A DNA stretch of 64,000 nt from Prorocentrum cordatum (lineage: Eukaryota; Sar; Dinophyceae; Prorocentrales; Prorocentraceae). The notes under the pieces are model-generated. The model searched no databases, was not told the origin of the DNA, and was given only the letters and a program-made list of their open reading frames with translations. Where the stretch lies: positions 201,501 to 265,500 of the forward strand of contig CAUYUJ010016302.1 in the NCBI GenBank assembly GCA_963575745.1, in the 5' to 3' direction. Positions 42,040 to 52,073 of the stretch are shown here, in pieces. How positions within the stretch are numbered: position 1 is the first letter of the stretch; each line of letters starts with the position of its first letter. A program made the translations under genes and the position numbers.

Positions 42040-42589
42040 CACAGTGTTGGACGTCGGATTGCACCTCGGCGATCTTCGCGATGTCCAGGAAGGGGTGGTG
42101 CGCGGGAACGGAAGCCCACGCGCCCTCCGGGGGGGCAATCTCAACGATGCTTTTCGAGCCCGCGGCCGTCTTGAGCTGGATGTAGTACGGCCGCCGCGAT
42201 GTGGTGCACTGGTTAGCCTTGCGGATGACCTTTACGTTCGAGATCGTCAGCAGGTGCTTCTCCGTCTTCGCCTGCGTGGCGTTGCTGTGTAGCTCCGTGG
42301 CCGCGGGGCCGAAGGCTTCCACGAACGCGGCATCGCCCATCCCTTCGCCGCCCAGGAGGTGGACTTCGCACTTCAGCTTTTCCCCATCGGTCTTACCTTT
42401 GCCCTTGTCCTTGCCCTTGCCCTTGCCCTTGGCGCCTTTCGGAGTCGGTTGCGACGCAGCTGGTTGTCCAAGGGGCCCCTGCTGCGACGCATCGCCCTTG
42501 TCGGCCGAGACAGCGTTGAGGTCCACCAAGCGCACGAACACGGACCGGCCGGTCAACCACCCGTCGCGGGTGAACTCGCTGGGCTGCAT
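42028..42589 (-). pseudogene. RPA-like gene 2, 5' part
   Basis: Reads MQPSEFTRDGWLTGRSVFVR, Lys/Gly linker, HLLGGEGMGDAAFVEAFGPA, ISNVKVIRKANQCTTSRRPY, IVEIAPPEGAWASVPAHHPF, LDIAKIAEVQSDVQHCVLGV, then the LINE-B junction. It is the missing N-terminal half of the copy at 31576-32987. The start codon used by gene 1 (position 30860) is AGG here. The next ATG is at 42589, eight codons later. At 42121 it has a Gly codon where gene 1 has a TGA. Confidence 0.6.
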
Positions 42590-42599
42590 CACGAGCTTC

Positions 42600-43023
42600 T
42601 CTCCCGCCCTGATTGCAGAAAGCGCGCCTTGGACCGGCCGGGGGGCGCAGCAGGCGCGGTGAAGCTCGGGTTGCGTTTAGCGAGGCGCCTCGGAACCAGA
42701 AGAATCTATGTGACGTTGTGATGGCGACGGCGGCCACCACTATGAGATGACGAGTGGCAGAGACGATGACGGATTGGTTATTATATGGATTCCTTTGGCT
42801 AACACGTGCGGGGGTGCAGGAGGGACAACGGAGGAATGAGGTGGGCAGTGGAGGAGGAGCAGGAGAGAAGGCGGAGGGAGGAAGGGGAAGAGCATGATGA
42901 GCTTGCGGAGCCACCCCCTCAGCACTGGAGTCAAAGGTGACGTAACGGATTTCCTGTTCGAGTTGTAGTCTTCCTATGCGCTGACATGATGAGCTCTGGT
43001 GAAATCACGTGGCTGTGGATGCC
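42600..43023. other. intergenic, upstream of RPA-like gene 2
   Basis: Contains the 5' leader conserved with gene 1 around 42690-42710 (TTCTGGTTCCGAGGCG on the minus strand) and otherwise no recognised feature. Confidence 0.4.
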
Positions 43024-44600
43024 TCACTCGACGGTGGGGTCGTAGTAGTAGCCCAATCCATCAGGCCCGAATTTGAAATGATAACCGCCTCGACGGCCTG
43101 CGAAGGTGGGCGACGGCAGGAACGGGTGCGTACGCCGAGCGGTCGCAGCGATGGACTCCTTCGTAGGAATGCGGCGCCTGGCGCGCGGCGCAGAGTCTGG
43201 CGCATCATCCGGAAGGCTGATCCCGAACTCACGGCACAACTGCGCGGCCTCCTCCACAGAAGTGCGCTCCAGGTCGAGGAACCGCTGAAGCGCCTGCAGG
43301 ATCGCCTTCGGGGGGCCCCGTTCCAGCAATTCCTTGGGCGGTGGGCGCAACAACAACATGTCCCTCATGCGCGTCACGCGTGAAAACATCGCGTACAAAT
43401 GGAACCACCACACCTCGTCGGACATCCCCTGCGACCCGGAAGGCTCGATCCGAGCACAATCGATGGTAACGCCCGTGCGGAGGGTGCACCCTTGCACTGA
43501 CGTAGAAGTATGAAATGCTGCATGGGTGACAGGAAAGCCATTTCGTTTCACCGGGTGCGTCCCTCTGCTCTGGAATTTGACATAGTCGGTCATCACGGGC
43601 AGCAAGAACAAGCCTTTAGCGCGCCTCATCTGCCGGACCTCCCACCACTCGTCAGTGCGCCAGGGGCCGATAAAGCCCGGCTCCGACTCCCGCTGGGAAT
43701 CCTCCTGCGGCTCCGAGACGAGCTCGAAAACCTCGTCTGCTAAGACCCCCTGGTGAAAATTGTCGATCTGCAACCAGATGCCGGGAGGCAAGAAACGAAG
43801 CCGGAAGAGCTCCCCCGAGGGCGTCTCCAAGTACCTCGCCAAGTCGCTCTCGGCAAAGACGTAGTCGACGATCGTTGCTGTCTGGTTCTGCACCAAGCCC
43901 ACTGTCGAGTTGAGCTTCTTGGTGAGTCTGACGCGCATGCCCTGGTAGGAGACAAAGATGCCGTGCATGTCACCAGTTCTATGTATGTTCGGCACGCTGA
44001 GCATGCGCATGGCCTCGTCCCGGCTGATGGAATTGCACTCGTCGTGCATCTGAATGTAAACAGCCGGGACGCCAGCGGCCTCCGCGTCCCGTTTAGCTCT
44101 CGCCGGCATCCACCTGGCCAACGTCTCCCAATGCATTGCGAGCCCGTGTCCGTTGCGGAACCTATCGTCAGCATGGCGCGGATCCAAGTTCCCGATCTCG
44201 TCCTTGGCGAACGTCTCCTCGAAAGCGGCCCAGATGTGCGGGAAGAACCTGGGCCCGGCGACGTCCTGTCGCCTCATGCACGTGAGGAACTCGCCAAGGA
44301 GATCACCCTTCACGAACCGCTTGGTCCCGTGAAGTTCGAACACGTTCGGGATCGCCTTGAACAGGTTGCAGCCGTACTGCACCTCGAGGCTTGGGGCCTC
44401 CTGCCGGACGTACTTCCCGGTGGCTGGGTCCTTCGCAAGGAGGTCTTCGGCCACGGAGATGGCGTTCGTCGGGGGGGGCTGCAGGAAGTCGCCCAACAAC
44501 TGCACGATCGGGCACCGTCCGAAGGCATTCGGAAAGGGCCCAGAGTCCGGCCCATCCATGTGCGCCCCCGGGGTTACAGAGTGTTCCAGAGAGCGGCCGC
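43024..44600 (-). CDS. Pif1-like helicase, 5'-truncated, intronless
   Basis: The frame is open from 44967, but homology begins near 44560. Motif III is PIVQLLGDFLQPPP. A motif IV region follows (VFELHGTKRFVKGDLLGEFL, CMRRQDVAGPRFFPHI). The 2B-like part is GMRVRLTKKLNSTVGLVQNQ, DYVF. Motif V is PVTHAAFHTSTSVQGCTLRT. Motif VI is LYAMFSRVTRMRDMLLLRPP. A C-terminal tail (GYHFKFGPDGLGYYYDPTVE) ends at 43024. The Walker A and B motifs that should precede motif III are absent. Sequence upstream of 44560 is low complexity and includes a 13-base spliced-leader match. Pif1 helicases unwind DNA at telomeres, forks and in Helitron transposases. Truncation without introns suggests a retroposed fragment. 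Confidence 0.6.
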
Positions 44601-44633
44601 AGGTGCTTCGGCATGACAGCATGTGGAACAAGG

Positions 44634-45187
44634 AGTTAAGTGAGATACGCGTGCACTCAACGGAGGGAGGGGAGGAGGAGGAGAGGAGGAGACAGGGACG
44701 GAGGGGGGATGTTTTCCACATGGCAGCGTGGCGACGCGCACCTCCACCCGGGCACGGACCCCGGTGGTCCACGCCCGGCGCGCGTGCGTGGGCCCTCACG
44801 GCCCACGCACTCGCGCTCTGGCACGCCTGCGGCCGCACGGCCCAGGCGTCAGGGAGCAAAGCGGGGTGGGTAGGCACCCGCGCGTCGGCCTGAGCCGAAT
44901 GCTGCGGATCCAAAATGGCTACCTGAGCCCACACCCCCTCCCACTTAACCTGCAGTCTACAAACCAATCAGACTATACAAGTTAAGTGAGATACGCGTGC
45001 ACTCAACGGAGGGAGGGGAGGAGGAGGAGAGGAGGAGACAGGGACGGAGGGGGGATGTTTTCCACATGGCAGCGTGGCGACGCGCACCTCCACCCGGGCA
45101 CGGACCCCAGTGGTCCACGCCCGGCGCGCGTGCGTGGGCCCTGACGGCCCACGCACTCGCGCTCAGGCACGCCTGCGGCCGCACGGC
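44634..45187. repeat. 205-bp direct duplication, 346 bp apart
   Basis: The segment starting GTTAAGTGAGATACGCGTGC occurs at about 44634-44841 and again at about 44980-45187 with only a few differences. It includes a GGA-rich stretch and a GC-rich part. The copies lie upstream of the helicase frame on the minus strand. Confidence 0.9.
44905..44965 (-). promoter_or_regulatory. partial spliced-leader match and upstream element before the helicase
   Basis: On the minus strand GTAGCCATTTTGG (13 bases identical to the SL) is preceded about 25 bases upstream by AGACTGCAGGTTAAGTGGG. The same pair, weaker in the SL part (CCATTTTG), is found at 22600-22558 upstream of the coiled-coil ORF. Possible relict of a trans-spliced leader; weak. 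Confidence 0.4.
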
Positions 45188-45487
45188 CACGAGAAAGTAA
45201 AAGCGCAGCAGCGCGCGCAGGCCGCCCCGCCAGAGGCACAGGGCGGGGCTCGAGGCCCGGTGAGCCTCGCGCGCGCGGCCACTAGCCTGCATCCTTGAGG
45301 CCTTCCGCGCCCCGCGCACCCAGAGCGCGGGCGCGGCGCGTGCGCGAAGAGCGCAAAGTAAGAAAGAAAAACGAAGCGGCGCATGATGCGCCGGGCGCAG
45401 AGCGCAAGCGTGGCCCCGCCCGCGCAGCGCGCAGGAAGAAGAGGGCCGCATAGCGCGCGACGTGCGCGCCATGCTCAGAACAACCTC
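45188..45487. other. GC-rich spacer
   Basis: Between the duplication and the stop of the DIRS-linked frame; nothing recognised. Confidence 0.4.
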
Positions 45488-47752
45488 TCACTCACGGGCC
45501 TGGGCCCGTTTGGCGGTCCGCATCAATGGGCCGCTGTCTTCCGCCCGCAACCCGCGATGCCGCGGTCGCTGGCGTCGGGATGTGGGGTGCTGCGATGGCG
45601 CGTTCCCCTGGCGGCCGCGGCCCTCGTCGCCGCTGCGATCTCCGCCGCGCTCACTGCGGCCGCGGGGGCTGCCACCATCGCCGCCCCTCGACGCGCGGCT
45701 GCCCGCGCCGGGCCTGCCACGCTCGCTCGGGCCGCGGCTGCCCTGGTCGCCCTTGGAGTAGCCGCCCTTGCCGCCCTTGTCGCCCTTGCCGCGGCTCTTG
45801 GCGCCCTTGGCAGTCGTGCCGGCGTGCTTGCCCTTGACCTTGCCGCCCTTGCCGCCCTTGTCGCCAGCGCCCTTGCCGCGCCAGGCTGGGATCCCTCCCC
45901 CGCCGGCGGCGGCCTCCGCTGCGGTTGCCGCAGCGCGCCTCCGCTTCTTCTCCTGCTCGTACCAGCCGCCGCGGGGAGCGCGACGCTGCCCGGCGTGCTT
46001 CCCGGTCTTACGCCGCGAGCGGCCGTGGGGGGTGTCGCCGCGACGCGCCCACGCTGGGTCACGCGCCAGGCTGCGGCTGGGCGACCTCTCGCGCTTGGGC
46101 CAGCTGAGGTCGCCCGGCGGGCGGTCCCCCTCAGCGCCCGCGCTCGCAGCACCCGCGCTGGGGCGCTCTCCGTGGCCGGAGCTGGGGCCTGGCGCCTCCC
46201 GCTCGGCGTGGCCGCTCTGCTGGGCCTTTTCCACCACCGTCTTGGGCTTGCCGTAGCCGACGCGGCAGGCCTCGCAGTAGCTCACGACGCACCCCTTGCA
46301 GTGCCACCGCAGGGCTCCGCTGTTAGCTCCGCCCGCGGGACACATCTCGCAGCCCCAACCGTCTCCCGGGTCGAAGGAGCTCCAGCGCATCTTGCGAGCG
46401 CACGTCGGGCAGGCAGGCGGCTGGATGGTCGGGCCATCCTCCCCGTCGCTGCCTGGGTCGGGGCCGCGAGGCCGGCTCGCCCACTCCGTGACCACCGCGC
46501 ATGGGTCCGTCTTGTTGAACCGGTAGTTCGACCGCATGCACTCCCGCGCGCGCTTTGCATCAGCGCGGCGCTGGAACTCCACGAGCACACACGGCTCCCG
46601 CTTGTGGCGGTGGTCGTACAGGAAGGCGATGTGCTTGACGACGCCGAAGGGCACTACCACCTGCCTGACCACCTCGGCGTCGACGTGGTGCGGCACCCGC
46701 TCGATGCGGATGATGGCCTCGCCCTCGTCGTGCTGGTCACTGGGCTGCTGCTGGGCGCTCTGGCGCTGCTCCTCCTTGCGCCTACGGCGGCTCCTCGAGC
46801 GCGGCCGGCGCTGGGGTGGGCTGTCCCCCGCGCCTGGCGTCGCCGTCTCCTCCACCTCAGTCTTCACCTCGAGGGACCTCGGCGGGGCCCCTCCGCTCTT
46901 GGGCTTCAGGACGGCCTCACGCTTCACGACGACGGCCCTCGGAGGTGCGCCCCCAGTCTTGGGCTTCAGGACGGCCTCCTCCGCGCGCTCCTCGCGCTCG
47001 CGGTCGCGGTGCTCCTCGCGCTCGCGGTCGCGGCGCCGCGTGCGCGAGGGGGTCCGGACGGCCCGATCGCGCCTGCGGACCTCCTCGGCGAGGCGCTTCT
47101 GCTCCAGAGAGCGTGGGGGCCGAGGGCGCTCCGCCGGGGCGCCCTTGCTCCGGCGCCGCGCTGCAGCCTGAATGGCCGCTCGCGCCAGCGCCGCGGTCAC
47201 GGCGTCCTCGCTCGGGTCGAGCGCAGGGGCCGGAGCAGGGCCCGCCTCGCCCTTGCTCGAGGCGTCCTCCACGTCGGTGAGCCCCCCGACCGCCTCCGCG
47301 TCCACCGTGCGCATCATGTCGAGCAGCCCCTTGTTGTTCTTGCAGAGCTCGCGGAGCCCCGGCATGGGCTGCCCCTGGAACTGGGCCAGGGCGGGCGCCA
47401 GCTTGGCCGCCTGGCGCTGGACCTTGACATTCGGCCCCGTGCCCACCCCCCAAGCGCCGCGCTTGCCGTCGACGAGCACCAGCTGGCCGTGGTCCTCGCT
47501 CGCCCCCGCGGCCAGGCAGGCCGCCGCGATGCACGGGGCTGCCTCGTGGTCGTGGTTGACCACCTCGACGAGGTCCTCGCTGTTCAACTCGTCCACCACC
47601 GTGTACAGGATGTTGTGGGCGGCACTCCGGAGCTCGTCCGACAGCGCGGACCCCGAGACGACGACGCCGAACGGGTTCACCGCCATGATGCTGTAGTCGT
47701 GGTAGCGCACCTTGCTGTGGTCCGGGGCCACCAGGCCCACAAGGAATCCCAT
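45488..47752 (-). CDS. RRM and zinc-finger protein fused in frame behind a tyrosine recombinase
   Basis: If started at ATG 47752 the product has 754 residues. First an unassigned globular domain (GFLVGLVAPDHSKVRYHDYS, YTVVDELNSEDLVEVVNHDH, LVLVDGKRGAWGVGTGPNVK). Then charged Arg/Asp/Glu repeats, then an RRM-like domain (IRIERVPHHVDAEVVRQVVV, IAFLYDHRHKREPCVLVEFQ). Then a Cys-rich finger with CxxC pairs (CPTCARKMRWSSFDPGDGWG, RWHCKGCVVSYCEACRVGY), and an Arg/Gly-rich tail typical of RNA-binding proteins. No stop separates it from the recombinase (frame open from 48595), so it may be expressed as one polyprotein. Alternatively it is an independent gene whose upstream non-coding sequence happens to be open. 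Confidence 0.5.
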   Translation of the reverse strand: MGFLVGLVAPDHSKVRYHDYSIMAVNPFGVVVSGSALSDELRSAAHNILYTVVDELNSEDLVEVVNHDHEAAPCIAAACLAAGASEDHGQLVLVDGKRGAWGVGTGPNVKVQRQAAKLAPALAQFQGQPMPGLRELCKNNKGLLDMMRTVDAEAVGGLTDVEDASSKGEAGPAPAPALDPSEDAVTAALARAAIQAAARRRSKGAPAERPRPPRSLEQKRLAEEVRRRDRAVRTPSRTRRRDREREEHRDREREERAEEAVLKPKTGGAPPRAVVVKREAVLKPKSGGAPPRSLEVKTEVEETATPGAGDSPPQRRPRSRSRRRRKEEQRQSAQQQPSDQHDEGEAIIRIERVPHHVDAEVVRQVVVPFGVVKHIAFLYDHRHKREPCVLVEFQRRADAKRARECMRSNYRFNKTDPCAVVTEWASRPRGPDPGSDGEDGPTIQPPACPTCARKMRWSSFDPGDGWGCEMCPAGGANSGALRWHCKGCVVSYCEACRVGYGKPKTVVEKAQQSGHAEREAPGPSSGHGERPSAGAASAGAEGDRPPGDLSWPKRERSPSRSLARDPAWARRGDTPHGRSRRKTGKHAGQRRAPRGGWYEQEKKRRRAAATAAEAAAGGGGIPAWRGKGAGDKGGKGGKVKGKHAGTTAKGAKSRGKGDKGGKGGYSKGDQGSRGPSERGRPGAGSRASRGGDGGSPRGRSERGGDRSGDEGRGRQGNAPSQHPTSRRQRPRHRGLRAEDSGPLMRTAKRAQARE

Positions 47753-48189
47753 GATGCACGCTGCCGGCGCGCGGGACGGGGGCGCGGCTGGCGCGCGGGG
47801 CTGGGGTGCGCGCGCCGCTAGCGCGCCTCGCTCTGGAGTCGGAGACGGCTGCGGATGAGAGGACCAGGAGGAGGTGGGTGTGCCTGGGGCGATCGGGGGC
47901 GGCGGCGAAGGGGGATTCGAGGACGAGAGGTCCACCGGGATACCCCCGCAACGCGAAGCCCCCGCCCCGAACCGAACACCTGGAGGACCAGCTTGCTGCT
48001 TCCCAACACGCCCGCTAGCTCCCCGCCCCGGCTCGTGTCTTACCTGCTCCTCATCCTTTCCCTCCTCCATTTTTGCCCCTGCTCGCGCCGATGGGCGCGC
48101 CCACGGGGGTCGCCCGGGCGCCCAGGCTGGGCGCTCCGAGGGCCTCAGGTCGCTCCCAAACGGGGGCGGGTCGCTCCCGACCAACCGGT

Positions 48190-50000
48190 CGGGGCGGGCG
48201 CTGGCCAAATCGCCGTCACCACCGCGGGCGTCCGGTGCCAGTAAGGCGTGGCCTTCTGCCATGACTCGGGCGAACGGTGCCTGGCGCCGGTGGTCCTCCC
48301 AGAGGTATCCGTGGAAGGCGTCCGTGGACCACCTCCCAAACTTCTTGACTGCCTCTAGGTCGCGACAGGCGTGGTATAACGCCGTCGCGCCCCCGATGCG
48401 CAGGGAGTGGGATCCCATCTGGCCCGCGTCCACGCCACAGGCGGCGGCCGCGAGTTGGAGGAGCCCCTGCACCTCCTCCTGCATAATCGGGTGGCCGTCA
48501 GGCCTGCGGAACAGGGGGAGCCCCGCCTCGGTTCCTTGTCCGAACCGGTCCGGCAGCTCCCTCTCGAGTTTGGCCAGTGCGCGTCCACGACACACAAATC
48601 CACCCCCGAACGGAAGTGGTTGCGCACGCAGCCCGCGTTAAACTGGTCCGTCTTGGACGACGTGATCGTCAGCACTACCTCGTCGCAGTCGCCGAACCAC
48701 GCGCTGGGTGCACCCCCACGCAGGCCCTGCACGTCCTGCCCACGCACCACCCGTCCCATGCTCCAGGAGCGGTCCTCCTGGACCAAGTACTCCGACGCGC
48801 GGAGCATGAAGAAGTACCCAGTCATGAGCGCCGCCCATAAGATGGTCGCCTCTCGGCGCGTGGCCGTCCCGTGGGCGAACAAGTATTCGCGGAGCCAGCG
48901 CAACATGCGGGGGGTGGCTGGCAGCTTCCGCTTCGCCTTTCCGTCCCAGCGGCGGAGTCCCTCGATCGTGGTCCAGAGCCGGCGCCGATCGGAGGTCACA
49001 TCCCCAAAACCCGCCAGGGTGTGGGCATACCGAATGGCGAGCAGGCGCTGGCGGATGGTCGTGGCCCGCCTCTTCATCACCTTGTACAGGTACACGACAT
49101 ACCGGATGAGGTCATCCTCATCCGTAAGGCGGGCGTCCCGCGTCTCCCCCTGGAGGCACGGGCTCCGGCCTCGGAGCCTCCGCCAGAGTACCCAGTAACG
49201 CCACCTGGCGCTGTAGTTGGCACGCGTCCCTTCGGCGAGCTTAGCCAGCATCGCCTCGGTGGCGGTCGCGCCCAGCTCGCGGGGGTCGGTGAGCTCACCC
49301 CGGACCCCTTTCGGGGCGTCGCCGCCGGCGTAACGCCAGGCCGCGGGCTTCACCAACGCAGGGGCGGGGGCGCTGCGGGCGCGCCGGCGCGTCTTGCGCG
49401 GCGGGCGCGCCTCGCCTCCCGCGCCATCCTTGGCGCTCGGCTTGGGCGTCCCCGCGTCCTCCGGGACGGCGAAGGTCACTGCCCCGACCCGCTCCCCGTC
49501 TGCCCCGTCCTCCCCTGCCGAAGTGGCCCGAGTGGTGGAAAGGGGGTCGAGCTGGTCCGCCAGCCGAGCAGCGTCGTCCGTCGCCTCTCCCGCCTCCAGC
49601 GCGACCTCGAATGGCCCGCGTGGGCGGTCGGGGGCCTGAAGCCAGGCCCTCAGCCACAGCTTCACCATCTCGTCGTTAGCGAGTCGGTCGTAGTCAGGCC
49701 CGACGCCAGCGCGCGCCCCGGGTGCCTCGTCTGCGCTTGCCACCTCTACGGCCTGCCTCAGCAGGCGCTCCGCCCACTGAATCACCCAACGGGCCGTGCG
49801 GCGCGGGAGCGCGCGGGCGGCCTGCCGCATGCGCTCGGCGATCGGCATACCTCCCAAGCCCAGAGCATCCCACAGCTCCGCCGTGCCCCCCTGCGCGCAC
49901 CAGATTTCCTTCGGGTGCAGGGCTCGCACGGCCCAACCAGCCTCGGACCCCTCCAGGACCACATGTTCGCATAGCCCTTCAGTGGGTCGGGCTTCGCCCG
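48190..50000 (-). pseudogene. tyrosine recombinase of the DIRS-type element, one frameshift
   Basis: N-terminal disordered part, then the core-binding domain (AMLAKLAEGTRANYSARWRY, IRYVVYLYKVMKRRATTIRQ, RLLAIRYAHTLAGFGDVTSD). The catalytic domain follows: ALMTGYFFMLRASEYLVQED (first Arg), a beta strand with the SSKTDQF Lys, then, after a one-base frameshift near 48597, GSHSLRIGGATALYHACRDL (His-x-x-Arg box) and KFGRWSTDAFHGYLWED (Trp and catalytic Tyr). All five catalytic positions are recognisable. The enzyme would recombine the circular cDNA into the chromosome. No ATG opens the frame upstream, as expected for a frame expressed from a polyprotein or by frameshifting. Confidence 0.8.
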
Positions 50001-50084
50001 AGCCGTATGGCAGGGCCCGCGCGGATCATGAATCACCACGCGCTGGGCCCCCCCACCCCCCGCACGTGCCGCGCGGCCAGGGCA

Positions 50085-52020
50085 TCATGCGATCCCCAGT
50101 CGAGAGATCCGGGAGTCCACGAGCAGCGCGCCCTTGCTGAGGTCCAGGCGGAGTTCATCCAGCGGCGGCCGCCCTGCCTCTCTCCAGAGCTGGCAGAGGC
50201 CGCGTGGCTCCACGCAGGGCTGTCCCAGGGGGGGGATGGGACCCGGAACCCGGGTCCGTTCTCCACACCCCCAAACCTGGATCGCCCGCGCGCGCGCCGT
50301 GACATCGCCGAAGTGCGCGCACAGAAGACGCGTCTCGGGGGAGAGAGCCACATAGCCGAGGCGCCGCATGCGCGCACCCAGACGCGCTGCGGCGTAGTTG
50401 ACGGGGGCGTCGAGCAGCACGCCCAGCGGCCGGATGGCGATCAGTAGTCGCTCCAGGCCCGCTGCCTCGCGTCCGCCGGGGTCCTCCGACAGTGACGCGC
50501 ACACCCAGCGGACCTGTGGTGCCCCTGCGGGGTCCTTGGGGTGGTCGCCGCCGTCCGGGCCCCATCGGTCGCCGACATCCCAAGGTGCCAGCAGCGCCGA
50601 CCCGCCAAGGCTCTCCCAGGCCTCCCCGAAGGGGGGCCACGCGGTTCCCACCTCCAGTAGCCGCGCCCCGTCGACTTGCAGGGGCGCGCAGCGTGGCAGG
50701 GCCTCTCGGGCTCCCTTGACTTGGAGCGCGGCCGCACGCCAGGGGCCATCGTCTCCTGACATCCACAGCTCGCGCTGGGCGGCCTCCTCCACCAGCTCGC
50801 CCCACGGGGCTGCCGGTGATAACTCGGTCCATCCCGCCTCCGCCATCCGCTGGCGTACCTCCGCCACCGTGGCTCGAGTCACGAAGTCGGCCAACTCGTT
50901 GTGGCAAGTTCGCAAGTAAAGTCCGTCCACGACCCGGAACTTGCACCGTAGTTCCAGCATGGCCAGGACTCGAAGCAGGTGGCGCGCCACCGCGTTCCGT
51001 GCACGGCGGCGTCGCAGCCAACGACTGACATTACTGTTGTCCGTGACGTACGGCAGGAGAAGCTGGAACCAGTCCGGGCCTTTCTCAGCCGCCAGGGCTA
51101 TCAGGCAAAGGAGCTCGACCACCGCGATGATCGCCCCCTCTCCCTGCCAGGTGACCCCGGGGGCGGAGCGGAGCGTCTCCAGGTAGGGAGCCGCCTCCGC
51201 CACTATGTATTCGCGCGAATTCCAATCCAGCGCGCCAATCCGGCCCAGGGCGGCATCGCCCCCCAGCCAGCGCAAACTGCCGAGCGCCCCCGGGAGCGCG
51301 AGGGCCTCGCGTAGGCCTAGCAGGCCTTCAAAGGAGGTCTCGAAGTTACCTTCGACAAGCATCTCAAAGCAGACGCGCAGCCAGTCCGGGGCTTGGTGCC
51401 AGTCGTCCCACGCAGCCTCTACCTGCTCGGTGTCACCCGGCGGGTGGACGTAGGCCTGGCCTGGGTCTCCCGACCGCATCCGGTGGACCGCTGGGAGCTC
51501 CAGGCTCAGGGCGGGAGCTGCGCAAGCGCAGAACTGGCCTAGCCCACTTAGCTCCCTCGCGGTTCGCAGCCGTACCATGCGGCAGCCGAAGCCCAGCTCC
51601 GGCTCCGCCAGGAGGAATCGCATCTTCATGGCCTTGGGCTCCGGGAGTCCCACTCGCTCGCGCTCCAAGTCCATGCTGAGCCCCCAGATTATCTGAGTAG
51701 TAGAAGGCCCCCCCTCGGCGTCCCGTTTGCTGACGTTCACCGCTTCGGACCCGAATACCTCCCGTGTGGAAGCGTCCAGCGCGTCGCAGGCCATCCACGG
51801 CCGGACCCCGACGTCGGGCTCCACCACCACTGGATCATCCATAAGCCACTCCGAGTGGAAGTGGATTGCGTCGTGCCAGTGCGGCTCGCCAGGCCGTTAA
51901 CTCTCGTGGAGCTCCCTGGCCGCCAGGGCGAGCATCATGTAATTGCCTGGGGCTCCTGTCCACCCAAACACCATGGCTAGGTAAACGATTATGATGTCCC
52001 CCTCGATGCCGGCGTGGGCC
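50085..52020 (-). pseudogene. DIRS RT remnant, RNase H and DCM-like domain
   Basis: The RT palm is seen as DIIIVYLAMVFGWTGAPGNY (motif B-like), interrupted by TAA at 51899-51897, then FHSEWLMDDPVVVEPDVGVR (motif C with both Asp). RNase H follows: STTQIIWGLSMDLERERVGL, ALDWNSREYIVAEAAPYLET, PYVTDNSNVSRWLRRRRARN, LRTCHNELADFVTRATVAEV. The distal part (VRWVCASLSEDPGG, GVLLDAPVNYAAARLGARMR, RLLCAHFGDVTARARAIQVW) resembles the second half of a cytosine methyltransferase (ENV-like and GxxxxRxR-type motifs) but lacks a Pro-Cys motif, so it would be catalytically dead. Ends at 50085. The residues before motif B are out of frame. Confidence 0.65.
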
Positions 52021-52073
52021 CCCGGTAATGAAGTGCCGAAGTCTCGTCGCCGCCGGCCCCTCCTCCCACCACC

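Noticed and set aside
44601-44967. N-terminal extension of the helicase frame (about 120 codons)
   Set aside because: Composed of the duplicated 205-bp GC/GGA-rich segment and leader-like sequence with no helicase homology; open by composition.
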